Source: Chromobotia macracanthus
Taxonomy: Eukaryota > Chordata > Actinopteri > Cypriniformes > Botiidae
DNA length: 64,000 bases
Direction of reading: 5' to 3'
Assembly (NCBI GenBank): GCA_036877525.1
Contig: JAZGTH010000002.1
Coordinates: forward strand, 8,416,501 to 8,480,500
Of this stretch, positions 1 through 11,762 are shown one piece after another (the stretch's first letter is position 1; each line of letters starts with the position of its first letter). The position numbers and the translations under genes were made by a program. The notes below the pieces were generated by a model. That model was given only the letters and a program-made list of their open reading frames with translations, ran no database searches and was not told the DNA's origin.

Positions 1-1475
1 AGATTATCAAGGGGTCTAAGGAGCCCTTAAGACTTAGAAACCTCAGACAAATGCACACACACAGGGATATAACTGCCAAACTGCAGTGGACACACACTTA
101 TCTCTGTCTGATTAAGAAAAGACAGATTGCCCTCTGCTCATCATTTATGCCCTCCTGTTGTTCCAAACACTTGTGACTTTCTTTCCTCCAGGCCACAAAA
201 AGATGTTAGACAGGATGTTAGTGACTGACATTGTACTTGTCACTATTTGTGACTAGTGCCCTAGTCCCTATTTACTTTTATTGTATGAATAAAAGAACAT
301 TTTTTTCAAAATTTCAAGGGAAGAAAGTCAGACAGGCTGGGTGATATACCTCATATCTTGATACCCTCACATTACATTATTTTTGGGGACTAATTCATCA
401 TCAATTCCTGTGTCTCTTTCAACAACTTTGCACCACTCAAAAATGTAAAGGGGGAATGAAATTGCCTATTGGTGCTGTCTTTGGCACATTCATTTTAATT
501 CTCAACATTATTCGATATTCATGATATTCTGTAATTTCATATCTTCAGCACAATTATCTCAATATCTCTCCCAGTCCTAGTTTTAAAATGACATGAGCAT
601 GAATAAATGATGACAGGTTTTTTAGTTAAGGGTATCCCTTTACTGATTTCACCTAACCTGGACAGATTTACATAAATATATAAAAATACAAAATAAATGG
701 CAGACAAAACTGAAACTTAGCAGGACAAAGATTGTCAAAAGTTTCTGCTGAGAAGGTCATCCATATTCCTGCTGAGTAGAAGTTTCTCCTTAAACTTCCT
801 AATCTGTTTTTCTCCCTCTCTTGCTTTTTGACTGAACCATCAAACCACTTTTAGATAAGGTGCATCTCTTCCTGTGTTCCTCTAGTAGGTTCTGGTTTGA
901 ATAAACCAACTACAATCACCAAATAATCACCCTACACCCAGCCAAAACAATCCTTAATTACCCTACACCCAGCTACACTATCAACAATGACCCCATATCA
1001 AGCACAAAATCAATCTTTAGTCTCTTCACTCAAAAATAATCAATAATAAGTGCTCCCAACACAACAGTCATTAATTATCTTACAAAAGACACAACTTTCA
1101 CTAATTACTTCACACCAGTCACTGTGTGTGTAAATTAAGACATTTTGCAGCATGTCTTATCACCAGTATGAGATGATACACAGTATATGTGTTTGTGGTG
1201 TGGAAAGCCATTTGAGGAATTTTATAATCCACTTGCCAAAACACAATCACAGTGACACCTGCAGTAGATTGTCTGATTGCTACGGCAACACTTTTATAAC
1301 AGGATTCATTGACCCCAAGGGTGATAGCCAATCAACAGCAAACACAGAAGAGTGTAAACCACGCACACAGCCTTGCAGTTCTATGAAGCAGCAACAGATC
1401 CTTAGATCGGATTCTCCACACAGCAGAACTGAGAAGTGCACAGAAGATTAAACTCTAATTTAAGGGCCTCCTGGG

Positions 1476-1550
1476 GCCTCACTGATGTTTGGCTTCCTTA
1501 TCACACTGAGAAAGGAAACATTTCCAGTGTTACAGACACATCAGTGAGGC
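1476..1550. repeat. 13-bp perfect inverted repeat with 49-bp spacer
   Basis: GCCTCACTGATGT at 1,476-1,488 and ACATCAGTGAGGC at 1,538-1,550 are exact reverse complements. The spacer shows only weak further pairing. A GC/CA simple repeat follows directly. This may be the residue of a small inverted-repeat element. Confidence 0.7.
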
Positions 1551-3608
1551 GCGCGCACACACGCACACACTTATCAACAACTTCAATTAAAATTTCTTTG
1601 CTTACATTTAATATAAACAATTATCCATATCAGATATTGTAGTTTGAGCCTAAATAATTCTTGCACATTTCTGTCTCTGATTTTAAATTTCTAGAAAGAA
1701 TGATTAAACTTGCAATTGAACAATAAGTTATTTCTCACATTCAATAAAACGCCCACCATTGTCTCAAGTTTACCATAGTTTGATAAAACACATTGAGTAG
1801 ATTTTACCAAAATAGTAAAAATGTGCAATTTCCATTTCACCCTTCAACAAACAAGACTAGATTGCCTAATGATGAATTTCATAACAGTACACTGCCCTTT
1901 GTGCATTGTAAGTACCTGTAAGTACATTTTTGTTGAAACTCAGTCCTTATAGGATAAACTTACAATAATGTGAAAAGTGGTGACCATTACATTCACTTAA
2001 AACATCAACAACTGGTGTGTGCATTAACAAAAACTCTTAAACCTAAAGAAATAAAAGTCTTCTGAAAAAGTAATAATTTTTTTAGTAATAAAATACATAT
2101 AACATCTATTGCTTTTTGTTCAGCAACCATCAAAACAATCATCTCCACATTTTTTTCCAGAGGAATTAAAGACTGGCTTTATATTTGTCACATCTCAAGA
2201 CATTTTTCAGGTTTCTGTCCTTAAACTGCGTCTAGAGCTTTCCCACGTGGCTGATTCAGCATATTGTTTAAACGGTTTATGCCACCATTGCTAGTTAGAC
2301 TTACCCAAGAAAGACTCACCTCAGCTACAAAGACTCACCCAAGACCCTGTTACCAATTTAAAAGTGTCACATCAGTACAGATGGCTTGGGCTGTTTCTAT
2401 TGAGTTTTTGGAGTAATAGCAATGTGTACATATGACAGATTTGCAATGAAGCCTAACAATTACATTTATAATTAAAAATTAAATCATGGTCAAATGGCAA
2501 ATAGTGCCAGGCCTCGGAAATAGTGCCAGAACCTAACAGAACAGGCAGATTCCTCCAAACTAGAGGGACACAGACAGCAGAAGGGTCTGACCTACTTTAA
2601 TATTTGCTCTTGTTCCTAGAAAGAATGAAGAGGACAGAAAGAGGGTGTCCTAATTAAAGGGTGTCCTCATCTCGTCATCTTTTATCCCCTCCTTATTATA
2701 CGATTATACACACTTTTAAAGAGTCAGTCATATCAAACAGCTTTTTATTCACAATCATCCAAAATCAATGACATTTCAGGCTACAAAACTGACCTCTGAG
2801 CAGTTACACAGCAAGAGAAAAACAAAAGTAGCAGCTGCTGGTTTGGATAAATGCACTTTTCAATGTTTCTCAAGAATTAACTTACAAGAACATCCAACTG
2901 TGCAGTAAAAAATAAAATCATTCATAATTCTAAATATTCTTATGCCTGGAAAAGTGCATCTGGTTTCTAAGTATTCTCAGGCATTTGGGAATTTAGGTGT
3001 ACTGCAGCTGACCTCTGTGATATTACAATGTTAATGCAAATAGTTGCCGAATTCTCATCCAGGATCTCTCCTTCACACACTATTATGATGGTTTAAAACA
3101 ACTGCAATTTATGAGTCAAACTCAAAAGCACATTTAAAACTCACAGACAGAAGAGAAGTTGTATTTAAAATGTTTTTTAATTAACGTGTTGATGTTTTTA
3201 TGTTATTTGAGTGGCTTGGTGTCTACTGAAAGATTCAGGGCTGCTTCTGAATCAAAATGATGGGCCTCACTTTGACGTTTGGACATTGAGCAGAATAATG
3301 GCTCAGATATTGACTTGCACTTCTTCTTTATTTACACAAAGTGCTGTGGCTTTGAGCCCACACCTGTTGTCACTGCTGAGGTGGCACTCTGAGACTTTCT
3401 TATAAAGAGAGAGTAGTGCTTTCCAGACTTTCCACCCCTGCGTCAGGATATCACAGACACCCTCATCAGATTACAAAAACAGACATGAAATTGCAATAGG
3501 TAGTGACCGGACACTTTCAATGCACACAGTTAATATTACAGTCTGAGCAGTCGCAAGTTTTATTACTTCGCCTGGGGGCTAAAATAAGTGAAGGTGCAAT
3601 ACCAGGTC

Positions 3609-3689
3609 TGTCTCAAAACCTACTGAGTTGTCTACATAGGGCTGGCCCAAAATACTGTTTATGTAGGGCGGTCACTGGGTTTTGAGACA
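3609..3689. repeat. 81-bp fold-back element
   Basis: The block starts TGTCTCAAAACC and ends GGTTTTGAGACA, a perfect 12-bp terminal inverted repeat. The similarity continues inward for about 30 bp with mismatches (CTACATAGGG on the left against CTACATAAAC on the reversed right). It would fold into a hairpin. It resembles a tiny non-autonomous DNA transposon or a fold-back repeat. I do not see a clear target-site duplication. Confidence 0.55.
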
Positions 3690-4439
3690 TTGCCAGTAAA
3701 ATTCACTTAGGTAAAGAATTGTAATCTTTTCCTTTGTCACAATTTTTGTGTAACTAGTTTGTAAAACTATCATGCCAATAATGTACTTTTCAAATTGAAA
3801 TTTGAAATTGAGACAGCACTTTTATTTTGCTGTTTACATACTATAAATTTGCCTATTTGTAACGTGCATTTGTGTGTAAATATGTATATGTATATAACGT
3901 TCCTATGCTTTGGTAGTGCCATGCCAATGAAGCTATGTGAATCTAGAGAGAAAGAGAAAAGAGAGAGAGAATGAACAACTCGGAAATTCCTGCTGAAATG
4001 TGGCCTCTTCCTTCTCCCAAATACTATTTAAACACAAACACCTGGATCGTTCCTGTCTAACAAGTTCACGGCCAGGTAAACATTTCGCTTTCACTGCAAA
4101 ACAGAGCATGATCATCTGTTTCAATCCTAAGTATATAAAAAAAAGATAAGTCTATTAGCAGCGCACAAATGTGTAACGTGGACCCGCAAAAAAGACCGAG
4201 ACTTGAATAACACGACCTCAGAGTTGCTTGTCATTTTTTCGAGGTGGGGTCTTTGATCTCCAACTTTCACATATGAACGCTCATCTGTACGCCCATATAT
4301 GAGCGGGTTACACGAATATTAACAATTCTGAACGGGTCTACACCCTTATAAACCTAAACATTACGCTGTGAGATGTTTAACAGGGTGTTGTCACCTCACA
4401 CTCCCAAACCAAATACATCTTAGTTTGGTCCCGTGACTA

Positions 4440-4467
4440 CAAACAAACAAACAAACAAACAAACAAA
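4440..4467. repeat. (CAAA)7 microsatellite
   Basis: An uninterrupted run of seven CAAA units lies about 280 bp from the inferred 5' exon of the minus-strand gene, inside its putative first intron. Confidence 0.9.
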
Positions 4468-4745
4468 CACTGCTCCTGTACGAGTGCGTGAAAACAGGTG
4501 GCGATCTAAACGCACTTCAAAACTTTTCGCGACGCTTTGTGTCATAATCGCTTTCCAAATTCAATAATGTCCTTCAAGCTTTTTTGAAGAAACGACAAGT
4601 TGTTGATCTTCATAAAAGACGCTTTTCTGAAGCCAACACCTACTTTTCTCCCTGCCGGAGTGGCAAGCCGTGCAAAGCTTCCTGCTTCCAACATCTCCCA
4701 CAAACAAATATGAAATTCCACAAGAATTTCGAAATGAAGTCTTAC

Positions 4746-4850
4746 CTTCTGATCAAACTGAAGTATCAGTGAGACGGCGATCAAAGATTTCGTTTTGGCT
4801 TTGCGCAGTGTGCGTTCAACCGTTTGGCTGGCCGTAGAGAAGCGGAGCGC
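4746..4850 (-). other. Putative untranslated first exon of a minus-strand gene
   Basis: Read on the minus strand, the block ends GATCAGAAG followed by GTAAGAC, a strong splice donor (the GT is the complement of 4,744-4,745). The block lies immediately downstream of a GC-rich region with promoter-like motifs when read in this direction. The minus strand from about 4,850 to the donor contains no ATG, so it is most simply a 5' untranslated exon, with coding exons left of the window or hidden in 1-4.7 kb. The right edge, meaning the transcription start, is an estimate. The product is unknown. Alternatives are a chance donor or an unrelated CpG-rich segment. Confidence 0.4.
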
Positions 4851-5060
4851 TGCCGTTAGATCCTCCCACAGTCCACGGACGCGGGCTGCTGGTGGCTCTT
4901 GTGCCCGACCGCTATTGGTTCGAAGGGAGGAGCTGCCGGTTACAGTCTGTCACAGCCCCGCCTCTCATCCGTTAAAACAGAATGACATCATTGGCACGGG
5001 CGTCGGCGGGGGGTTAAGGTGTGGGCGCAGTGCGCGACGGACCGGCGGATTTTAACTGCG
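4795..5060 (-). promoter_or_regulatory. GC-rich promoter island
   Basis: Against a strongly AT-rich background, this block is rich in CpG (GCGCAGTGTGCG, GGCGTCGGCGGGG, GCGCGACGGACCGGCGG). It contains a GC box (GCCCCGCCTC at 4,955-4,964, reading GAGGCGGGGC on the minus strand), two ATTGG words that are CCAAT boxes on the minus strand (about 4,914-4,918 and 4,990-4,994), and a CRE-like TGACATCA at 4,983-4,990. The CCAAT orientation and the adjacent minus-strand donor favour leftward transcription. A bidirectional promoter that also feeds an exon near 6.1 kb cannot be excluded. Confidence 0.55.
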
Positions 5061-5204
5061 GGGAGTTAATGGAAGTTGGCACAGTTTGGAGGGAATAAGC
5101 AAGTCATTTTGATCACGTTCATCATGTTTATTCCTGTATTGTAAAAGCTTAATGTCGAGCTTAGAAAACATACAGGCCCCAACACATCAACATGTTGTGT
5201 GTTG

Positions 5205-5212
5205 TGACGTCA
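5205..5212. promoter_or_regulatory. Perfect CRE palindrome TGACGTCA
   Basis: The full 8-bp consensus site for CREB/ATF dimers sits about 150 bp beyond the GC-rich island, and a CCAAT word follows at 5,301-5,305. Together they suggest that the promoter region extends to about 5.3 kb. Function is inferred from motif and position only. Confidence 0.4.
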
Positions 5213-6074
5213 TCATGCACGGAGTATGTGGAGAGTAGTGGGACAAGCGGACTTTTATCTTAAATTATAATGATCCACAATGGTTTCCAACGCGGCTCAG
5301 CCAATCATAATCAACGGCCCACACCCCATTTTATAATGTACATTTGCACAGTCGCTTAATGCCGACTTTGCTGCATGATGCTGTCAAAATATTATGTCAA
5401 AATATTTTTAGAATTACTAAAAACATTAAGGAAAAATGAAATACATTTGATACTTACACAGAGGAGAGACAGTGGCTGAATCTGCCCGTGTTTGTTTGTG
5501 TATTCTGTGACGCTCCAGAGTGTTTGTATTCCAAATCTGTCTTGTGTACAGTGCTACACTCCTTAAAAAGCCAGAAGAGAGGACAGCTGTGAGAAAACTG
5601 TGAAGAAATGAGGGACGTCTATATTTAGCTTGTCTATAGCAGAATGTACAATCAAAATATGGTGAAATTAACTTGATGTAATGTTGCTCTGTCAGCAATC
5701 TGAGAGGGTTATGCTGTTTCCATAGAGATGACAACAGGCCTACTCTAATCCTGTGATGTGATGCCGTATCTGCAAGTGTAAACTAGTACTCTGTTTTTCA
5801 CAGGTTTACAGGTAACACAGAAAAGGTTACAGGTAGAAAGTTTCCTCAGTGAGTGAATTGGTGAAAGTGAAAATCTCTTGCTTCCTGTTCTCTTGGTATG
5901 TGACTTGGTATGTTGCTATGACCAGGGGTCTAAATTGTTTATGTAGGAATTCTGGACCTCAGTGTTGAGTCAGGTCTAAAGATAAGATCAGCTTCTCTGT
6001 GTTATGAGTATCAATAAGTGATAATGTTTGTTTATCATGCCTCTAATCAAACACTGTTTTCAAAAATTGCACAG

Positions 6075-6153
6075 GAGCCTATCAACAGAACTCTGTTGAT
6101 CCGGAAACAGGAACATCTATCAGTTCTGTTATGGACGACTTTGTCCCGAACAG
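6075..6153 (+). CDS. Possible short exon of unknown gene
   Basis: A 79-nt block is preceded by an AG acceptor (TTGCACAG, with a weak pyrimidine tract) and followed by a near-consensus donor, CAG|GTGAGC. In the frame starting at 6,077 it is open and reads AYQQNSVDPETG, then TSISSVMDDFVPNR. The composition looks protein-like, and an internal ATG (6,131-6,133) begins MDDFVPN. Entry would be phase 1 and exit phase 2. A second frame is also open, so coding status is not proven. I do not recognise the protein. It could be a coding exon, an alternative 5' exon from the 5-kb island, or chance splice signals. Confidence 0.25.
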
Positions 6154-7449
6154 GTGAGCAAGCATAGTGATTTGTTGGTCACATTCTTCCCATGCCTTTC
6201 ATGGCATTATTGGTTTCTCTGTATGCGCATACCAGAGTGCGGTGTCTTGTGTCACTGTCATAGTCTCATCGATTTTGGAAAAATATATTATAGTGACATC
6301 TAGAGGACATAATATGCATAACACTTTCCAAAGTTGAGCATTGTTTTTTTACTTGGCGAGGTATTCCCTTTAATGTCGAAACATATATATCAATTATCAG
6401 TTTATACAGATTAATTATGTAGGCATGCCACATCACCATATCTTTACATTTTAATTGAGATGAACTGAGAAACGGCTGCATGCAGACTTTAATATCAATC
6501 CAGATGCTTGCATGCTGCAGCTTTGTTTTCAAGAAATGAGTGTTTAATTGTAAGTACAATAATACTTATTACATTATAAAAAGGTATATTATAAATGTAA
6601 ATTGACTGGTTATTTGGGAACTTGGATGCTTAGCCAAATAGAACAAATTAGACTTACTAGAATTAGGAAACATTTTAGAAAATTGGCTTTTGTGCTCTAA
6701 GTACATAGTCAACATTAAGTCAAATTGTGGTACAGTACTCAAACTGCAAAAACAAAGTGTTTTAAGTGATAATTGTAGTTTAATTGATGGCATTTTGCTC
6801 GTCCAGTAGAATTTGTTTCATTTTCAGTTTAATTTGGGAGTCAGTGGAATCAATGAAAATGAAAAGTTAATTTTCAGGAATTTTGCCATTCTAACAGCTA
6901 ATACTCTGCTAAGTAACAAGTGCCATGTATGGCCTTTGTTATATGATTGATGACACAACATATTTGGTGTTTTGTACAGTTATATGACTTGACTGTCATG
7001 TTTTTTGCGTGTGTGTAAGCACTTTTCATGTTCATGTTAAACACCTGTATATTTTTAAACATTTACTAGTATTCCCCTGATGGTTTAACATGACTGTAAT
7101 TGACAGCATCAGATAATATCTTATGTTACAGAATTGTGGCCTTTAAGAATGACAGACCCAAAGTACCACTAGATGGCTGTACAATTACACCGGTTTCTCT
7201 CTCTCTCCCTGTCTCATCATAAATTCTGTAGCTTTAGATGTCATAGATATTTAAAATCACAATCAAACAGTAAGCCAGCTGTTTTTCCCTACTAATGATA
7301 AATACATTTCATTATGGGGTTATGCACATCTTATTATTAATATAACCGTTGATGTCCTGGAGATTACTTTGAACAGTTGAGCTTTATAAATTCATATTAT
7401 CGCAACACATGGTTATTGTTAATTGGTAGGCAAATTATTTATATAATTA

Positions 7450-7603
<154 letters not shown>

Positions 7604-10600
7604 TTCTTTTCAAACCTTGCTAATACATGTTGTTTAGCAGCTTTTTCAACCTTGGGCAGTTTGAATTTTGTCTTTGTCCTTTGGAGAGTGCAGCTGGTTA
7701 AGGCTCAGATAATTGCACATTGTTAAGTGATGATGATCCAGCTGTAAGCGGTTCTGTGTGTGATATTATTCTGGAGAACAGAAGGGACACATTAAATTAG
7801 AGATCCATTAAAAGAACGTAGGCAGAGAGGGCTGGGAACAGATGTATGCTTTATTTCGGAGGTAAAAAAACGTTGCGGTTGCATTGTGTTGATGCTGATG
7901 AATGCCACACAGGTGGGTTCATTGTGAGAGCTCTGCAGAGAAGCCAGGATGTCAGAGTTGACTTTTAACAGCTGGAGGAAGATATTTTTGGACATTTTAG
8001 CATGGATTTGAAGTGCTCTTTCAATGTGTTTTGCATGTGTGAGTTTTCAGTGCTTTCAATGACCTCAGTGATATAGCTTATGTGTGACGGCATCTAACTT
8101 TGTGACATCCGTTTCTGAACCAAGGCCTGTAAGTGCTTGTTATATTCTGCTGGTAAAGGGTTGATGACTGTAATATCAGTTGTTCTTGTTTTTTTAAACA
8201 AAAGTGTGCTGCCAAGTTCATCTTGCTGGGGGCAGATCCCAAATTATCAGATGCTCTCTTAAAAATTTCATACCATTTATTCATAAAAATGGTTAATCCA
8301 TCTTGGGATGGATGAGCTCTTTGTTTCCAAACTTTAAAAGATAATAAATCCACTAGCATCAACTTATAATAAAAGTGTCCTGCAGGCATTCCCATGGGAG
8401 AACTTTTTTTAGGTATCACCTCCCAGATCTAGACTTCCAAATGCCTTTGCTTGATTTTATCCTGATAAGTACAAAAAGCAGCTTTTGTGAAGAAAGCAGC
8501 CTGAGAGAGAGACACAGCAAGATTTGTCTTCCACCACAAGGCCATAGCAACTTAATCCCAGATTTGAGTTGTTTTTCCTCAAATGCTTGGGATTATGTAG
8601 AAACCAGAATGCAGAATCGGCCACAGTGAAGAACAAGAGAAGGATTAGGGCAAACAAACAGGATAAGAGGATAAGGAAAAGAGGGAAGGATGTAATGATG
8701 GAAGGACGAGACAATAGCAGGATGGACGGATAAAAGGATGGTGATATTAGGAGATTAGTTTAGAAATGAAAATAAATTTGAAGTGGAAAGCCAGTAAACA
8801 GCAGCCTATGGTTTAAGAAGGATCATAAATGGAAAAAGTTTTCATTCCACAGATGCTTCCAGAAACACTACACCTGCAGATGAGCAAAATGACAGTCTGC
8901 TGCAGATGGTTTATGAGATCTGTGCTTGCAGAACCTTGAGATTAAGTGATTTTATGAGCAAGCAAAAACAGTGAGCAGTCTACTTCAGGAGAACGTTTAA
9001 CAGGCTCAGATCAATAGTTTCAATTTATTATGTAATTGAACTATGTGTGTCTGTGCTAGCATGACCTTTCACTTTTTCAGCCTATCTGTAAATTGGGTGC
9101 TCACTCAGATTGTAAAGCCATGGAGGAAAATCTCACTTCTACTTCTTTAACAAGCTCCTGTGCATGTGTTCTATATGGAGAACCTGTTTCAGAAACCCTC
9201 AGGATTTGGTTGTTTCTTTCCCCTATTTTCTATTTTTCTTCTTCTTTCTTCCTGTCTGATTTGTGTATCTAATGTAGAAAATGTTCAAAAAAGGTCTTGA
9301 ATTTGAACCGTTAAGTGTCTGTCTGGCTGTCTGTCTGGCTGTCTTTCTCTTGTTATATATATATTGTAGTTATATATTTATATCTCTGTTTTCTGATTCC
9401 CTCTTTCTGGTCCTCTGCAGACCACCACAGTAATGACCCTCAGCTTGTCTCCTTCATAGCACCACCTACTCACACGTTCAGCATATAATGTGTTTGTGTG
9501 TGTGAGAGAGGGAGTGAGAGACATCGAGAGACATAGAGTATTGGATGAATATAAAGAGGTCTATGTTTGACAGCATTGACATAGTTGGCAGAGAGAGAGA
9601 GGAGGATTATGGGTAATAGAGCAGTGCTGCTGTGCCAAAGTGTGACTATGTAACAAGGAAGTGAAGTGTGAGGTTGTCCATATGTGCATTGACTGTATAT
9701 GGGTTTAAAACAAAGATACTGAAGTTTCTTTATAAATAATTTAAAAACAGCATTTTTCCAATTCTTCCAGAATTATTTTGTATGCAGTTTTCTTGACCTT
9801 GTATCATTTGAGAATCTACATAAAAAATGTGCACAATAACTAGTTGAATGAATTGAGAGAAAAGAGATTAAAATTTTTAAACAACTTCAAAGAACAGATC
9901 AGTTAAAGCATCTCAAAGACACTTCAGTATATACATAAATCTAAGTTGTTAACCTTAAATCCTGACAAAAAAGTTCTAAAATTTAAAACGTTCCACTAAT
10001 TGAAAACAGTACTTTCCTGATCAGTAATTTAAAAACACAGGCACTTACCGGAGAGTTTCAGCACCACAGTACAGTGGACAGCTCCAATCTCTATTTGCCT
10101 CCAGTGCAACTCAGAAATGCATGACCCAATGCATTACATGATCCTGATGCCAGAATAACTGGACATATGCCTGGATTGCTGATTAATGTGTATCCTCCAC
10201 AAATGCCCTTTTGTCAAGCAGATATGGGCATGGGGGAGTTGATGTGTGTGCGTGTATGTATGAGAACGACCCGGCTTTTGAAGAGTCCTTGGGGACATCA
10301 CCTTTAGTTTAGCGTGACTCATGAGCAGAAATGTTCAGCCCAGAGTGGAATATCAGTACACACTCAGTACCAGCGTACACAACACTGACACAAACAGACA
10401 TACAGCTGCAGCTTTCATATGCTAATGCTGATATTTTAGCAGTGCCAGTCTTCTTCTCCTGCACTGTCTGTCTCTCTGTGTATGTGTGTGTTAGAATGCC
10501 ATTATGTCAGTTTTTGGAGGTGGTTTGTTGAATATCAAACAACATGAGTCAACATGATAGACATTCAGACTTCAGATGTCTTTTAAATTGTCACAACTTG

Positions 10601-10841
10601 TTGCATCATAGAGTAGAAATGTGAGAGTGGGATGAGATTAGACAGGATATCAAGGTGATGTATTTCAGTGTATCTGTCTGGGATTCTCAGCGAACCACAG
10701 TATAGAAGGTATTGCAATAGTATTACCACAGTGCCAAAGTTAACCACAGCTGGGCTGTTATTCAGTACAGCGGCATGATTGCAAGCAGGATATTTTTTTA
10801 TACAATACTCTATAAACAATCAACAGGCCCACACTGTATAC

Positions 10842-11149
10842 GCAGCTAGCAAGTTTAAGTTGTTCATTAAGTAACAAAAATGTTAAAAATGTTATTTTGA
10901 AAGTTCTAGGAACCCTTTTTTGACGTTGTAGTAATGTTATTGCTATATTATAAGAACGCTATTCAAACATTTTAAATTCTGTAAAGTTTTTAAAACTTTA
11001 CAATTTAAAGTTGTAACAGCTTAAGAATTAATTATGTTTTTAATATGTGATATATAATGTTAAAAATATGTTCCACTAACATTACTGCAAGAACTTTAAG
11101 AGAACTTTTAGAGAACATTAGCCACTGAGAACATTAACTGTTACCTGGA
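10842..11149 (+). mobile_element. Diverged copy of the CCAGCTAAC short DNA transposon
   Basis: This copy aligns along its length with the better-preserved copy at 61,314-61,615. Shared landmarks in order are GTTATTTTGAAAGTTCTAGGAA, AATGTTATTGCTATATTATAAGAACG, TTCTGTAAAGTTTTTAAAAC, CTTAAGAATTAA, ATATATAATGTTA and a final GTTACCTGG. Ends are degraded (GCAGCTAGC on the left). At about 308 bp with no coding capacity, it is a miniature inverted-repeat (MITE-type) element. Confidence 0.7.
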
Positions 11150-11668
11150 TATAAGCCTGAGAAACTGAGAAGCCTGGCGTGCATATTATCCATTCCTTGT
11201 CTGTTTATTTATTAAATATTTTGTCTCATTTTCTTCTAGCTACCAATAAGACTAATACTCTCTGTTCGGCTACTGTGAATTAATTTCACAGTAAATTCAT
11301 TCAGCCACAAAAATGTGCAAAAGTGTAGTTCCCTCATACACAATCAGTTAATGTTAAGTAATTTACATTTTGTTCATCACAGTTATTATTTTGTCTGTTT
11401 ATTCATTAACGGAAATAGCTGGGGATAAGTTGTTGCTTGTTGCTGAAAACAGACAAGCGGATTGATGTGAAGTGTCCTGGTGCTAATCCTTGTGTTAAAC
11501 TGAATGTCAGCACTCTTGAAAAACAATTAGTAATCAGAGAACTAACTGTTGTATAAGTAGAAAATTGTTATTTTCTTCTTGACTTATACTGTTAATGCAC
11601 TCACTGTCTATAAAAGTGTGTGTGTTTTACTGCCATTTATATGGCTGTATATGTGTGTTGTATCAGAT

Positions 11669-11762
11669 TTGTGTGTGTTGTAATGGGATATATATACCTT
11701 GTGTGTGTGTGTTGTAATGGGGTTTATATGCCTTGTGTGTTTTATTATAGTGGAGTTTATAC
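11669..11762 (+). repeat. Three-unit minisatellite (30-34 bp units)
   Basis: Three tandem units start at 11,669, 11,699 and 11,733. Each begins TTGTGTGTG, passes through a TGTAATGGG-like core and ends TTATATGCC or TATATACC. The array grew from, or sits in, a GT-rich patch. Translations across it in both directions are repeat artefacts. Confidence 0.7.

Larger units (their letters stand above)
1..4745. other. Gene-poor stretch left of the first promoter island
   Basis: I see no convincing exon here. The open frames are short, overlap on both strands and lack protein-like composition. If the minus-strand gene inferred at 4.75-5.05 kb is real, this stretch is the start of its first intron. Distinct contents are a 13-bp perfect inverted repeat around 1,476-1,550, an 81-bp fold-back element at 3,609-3,689, a CAAA microsatellite at 4,440, and a doubled CCCTACACCCAGC word near 930-975. 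The assignment as intron rather than intergenic DNA is inference. Confidence 0.5.

Noticed and set aside
4542..4784. Minus-strand frame reading IAVSLILQFDQK before the donor at 4,746
   Set aside because: The apparent start is TTG, and no ATG lies upstream in the exon, so coding use is unsupported. I kept the exon only as untranslated.
4795..5055. Plus-strand frame through the first GC-rich island
   Set aside because: It begins at TTG rather than ATG and is explained by GC-rich promoter sequence. CCAAT orientation and the donor favour minus-strand transcription.
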